Below, piece after piece: positions 62,245 through 64,000 of a stretch of 64,000 nucleotides of DNA (the first letter of the stretch is position 1; every line of letters starts with the position of its first letter). A program made the translations under genes and the position numbers. Under the pieces are notes generated by a model. The model was given only the letters and a program-made list of their open reading frames with translations. It was not told the DNA's origin and did not search any database. The stretch spans positions 83,887,959-83,951,958 of the forward strand of contig OX439035.1 of NCBI GenBank assembly GCA_949317995.1, read 5' to 3'. The stretch is from Acholoe squamosa (taxonomy: Eukaryota > Annelida > Polychaeta > Phyllodocida > Polynoidae).

Positions 62245-62960
62245 GATAACAACACTATGACAGTCACACCAACAAAGAATAAAATCAGAAAATTCAAAGA
62301 CTTAGCAGCAGAAATCCATAAAACAAGCAGAGTCGTTATTAGGGAAGTAGCTAGATTAATGGGCCTTATGGGAGACTACTCAACAGGTTTAGACTATGGG
62401 GAAGCTAACTACAGGCGTCTTGAGTCTGACAAGACAGAAGCATTGAAAAGATAAAGATGGAACCGGTGGCTAAAGAGACTAGATACAGGGTGTAGAAAAA
62501 AGCTTGGAATTGTCATAGTTACTCACTCATCAGACAATGGCTGGGAGCAGTATGTGATAAAGAGAGGACAAGAGGGCTATGGTCCCTAAGAGAAAATCAT
62601 ACAAACATAAAAGAAAGTATAGCAGGACACTTGAGCCTACAGATCTATGCCACGCACTTAAAAAGTGAAACAGTCAGGTGTCTATTAGACAAAACTACTG
62701 GAGTGGCATATGTAAATCACAAAGGAGGATCTAAAAACTAACCTTGTGACGATATAGCAAACACCATATGGGAATTCTGCAAAAACAGAGACATGGATTA
62801 AGGCAGCTCATATCGCTGGCAAGGAAAACTAGAAGGTAGATAGGGAATTTAGAACTGCAGGGCATACTGAGTGGAAACTACCTAACTCAGCCTGTGAACA
62901 GATTCAAAAGATATGTGGAAATCACATCTAGACTAGCACATAAACAAGAAAACTACTATA
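62239..62960 (+). pseudogene. DIRS-like RT/RNase H relic
   Basis: The first frame (62239-62454) has the segment VVIREVARLMGL ... LDYGEANYRRLESDK, characteristic of the RT-RNase H junction of DIRS/Ngaro tyrosine-recombinase retrotransposons. Further pieces follow in shifting frames: TTGVAYVNHKGG, an IWEFCKN segment, an AHIAGKEN-like segment and EWKLPN. Many stops make it dead. No tyrosine recombinase was found. Confidence 0.65.
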
Positions 62961-63260
62961 GCTGGCTACCTGATCCAGGGGCCTCCAAGGCCATGGTGAG
63001 CGTGAGTGAGTAATAGTGAGTAATAGATGTTTAACGCCATTTCGATAACTAAGGTCATATTCATGGCGAGAACTACATTACACAATTTGTAGAGGAATTT
63101 GTCAGTGCCCATGCATATGTGCACCACACACATCCTGAGGGGATAGCAAAGAGAAGATATAGACCCTTTAAAGATGGGTAGTAAGGGTAATTACCCATCT
63201 TTAAGATGTCATTATCAGCTGGGTAACAAAGCAATCTTTCAAATCTCTATTGTGATCACT
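62961..63260. other. non-coding with short hairpin
   Basis: No gene is seen. CTTTAAAGATGGGTA (63166-63180) pairs with TTACCCATCTTTAAG (63191-63205) across an 11-base loop. Confidence 0.5.
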
Positions 63261-63267
63261 TCGGCTG

Positions 63268-63581
63268 CATAGCAGCCAGACATAAACTTTATAAGTTAAA
63301 CAAGACTTACCTTGGTAAAAGCTGAAGTTTGACTTAAAAGTTTATAAGGGTTGCTTAACTGCTGACGAGGAGAACAACAGTCCCATCTGATTTGATCAAG
63401 TTTTCATCTTTTCTGTTGCTCTCAGGGTAGACTTCTGTTTTACCAGATCTTTTATTTTATTTACCTTGTTACCCACCTAGCTTTAAATAACTGATGCATT
63501 ATGGAATGGTGGACCGTGGCAACCTCTCTGTTGTTCTCAACGATAAGTTTTGTTTAACTTATAAATTTACCATCTGCTATC
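63268..63581. mobile_element. palindromic MITE-like element
   Basis: AAACTTTATAAGTTAAACAA (from 63284) is mirrored by TTGTTTAACTTATAAATTT (to 63568) with two mismatches, and weaker inverted similarity (ATAGCAG) extends outward. The interior has no coding frame. Target duplication not resolved. Confidence 0.5.
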
Positions 63582-63919
63582 ATCACATTCTCATCAGATG
63601 AGACACAATGAATAAAGATCCCACATACATATTATGATTATACTTCACCAGTATCGAGCCTATATACTTCCTGAAAGTGTAAAAGAAGAAAATCTATTTA
63701 TTACTGTCACACTGCCAGCCTGTTAGGGGCTGCCTGTGGTGTAACACAGTTGTCCAGTACAACACTCTGTACATACAGGGTGCTCAGGCTGTGCGTGCAG
63801 CGGAAAGACAGTCTAGACCCTCTAATGACAGTCTTCTTTAGAAGAAGCCAAATCAATCGGCAGCAGTAAACCTTTGGGACCAGTACATTCTGGTTAGGGT
63901 GCATGGATAAAACTACCTA

Positions 63920-63985
63920 CCGTAATCTCCCGCGTATAAGGCGCGTCTTATATGGGGGGTTTAGTTCTCATTGGATCCACATGGG
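63920..63985. repeat. possible terminal inverted repeat of a DNA transposon, cut by window end
   Basis: TACCGTAATCTCCCGCGTAT followed by AAGGCGCGTC resembles transposon ends of the CCGCGTATAAGGCGC type that recur in many animal genomes. Only one end is in the window, so the call is tentative. Confidence 0.3.
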
Positions 63986-64000
63986 GGACACCAAGACCTT

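Overview
The window reads as metazoan, probably invertebrate, nuclear DNA. It is AT-rich with long non-coding stretches, microsatellites, several kinds of retrotransposon, GT-AG splice signals and a rhodopsin-like GPCR relic. Nothing looks bacterial: no operons, no CRISPR array, and I saw no rRNA or tRNA gene. The phylum cannot be fixed from the sequence; the I-type LINE with its (TCAA)n tail and the errantivirus-like envelope would suit a marine invertebrate. Apart from the GPCR relic I see no conventional host gene. The locus is a nested retroelement cluster.

Layout. 1-3.5 kb: poly-C rich degenerate repeats, then a tandem array of about 375 bp units with one inverted copy. 3.5-4.7 kb (-): GPCR pseudogene. 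5041-11463 (+): full-length LINE of the I/Nimb type with ORF1, an intact ORF2 (endonuclease, RT, RNase H) and a perfect 12 bp target duplication. 12.4-13.4 kb: palindromic non-autonomous DNA element. 13565-30654 (+): a 17.1 kb LTR retrovirus-like element, here called E1, with apparently identical 725 bp LTRs and a CTAG target duplication. E1 carries gag, a GGGAAAT -1 frameshift site, pol, two small ORFs overlapping as TAATG, a mini-capsid ORF, an antisense gene with a predicted intron, and an envelope gene of the F-protein/errantivirus type.

31.8-57.4 kb is a nest on three levels. G1 (-) is an old, broken Ty3/gypsy element. Its RT is interrupted by a 515 bp inverted-repeat element (32959-33473, 6 bp target duplication). 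Its gag is split by G2 (35954-54908, -, 666 bp LTRs, ATGG duplication), which keeps only a gag-like start and half a protease. G2 is itself split by G3 (38831-51227, +, 401 bp LTRs, GTAT duplication). G3 is a strikingly GC-rich gypsy element with a missing protease, frameshifted pol, a long charged accessory gene and a 3.26 kb internal tandem duplication. Insertion order is therefore G1, then G2, then G3; E1 and the LINE look youngest.

57.4-64 kb holds decayed fragments: an 80 bp tandem array, a LINE RT tail with a hairpin, a gypsy integrase tail with its 154 bp LTR, a DIRS-like RT/RNase H relic, a palindromic MITE, and a possible transposon end at the window edge.

The most unusual system is E1. 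It joins a frameshifted gag-pol and an envelope to a set of accessory reading frames, including a Gag-capsid-like small protein and a spliced gene on the opposite strand. That is a level of complexity more like complex retroviruses than ordinary gypsy elements.
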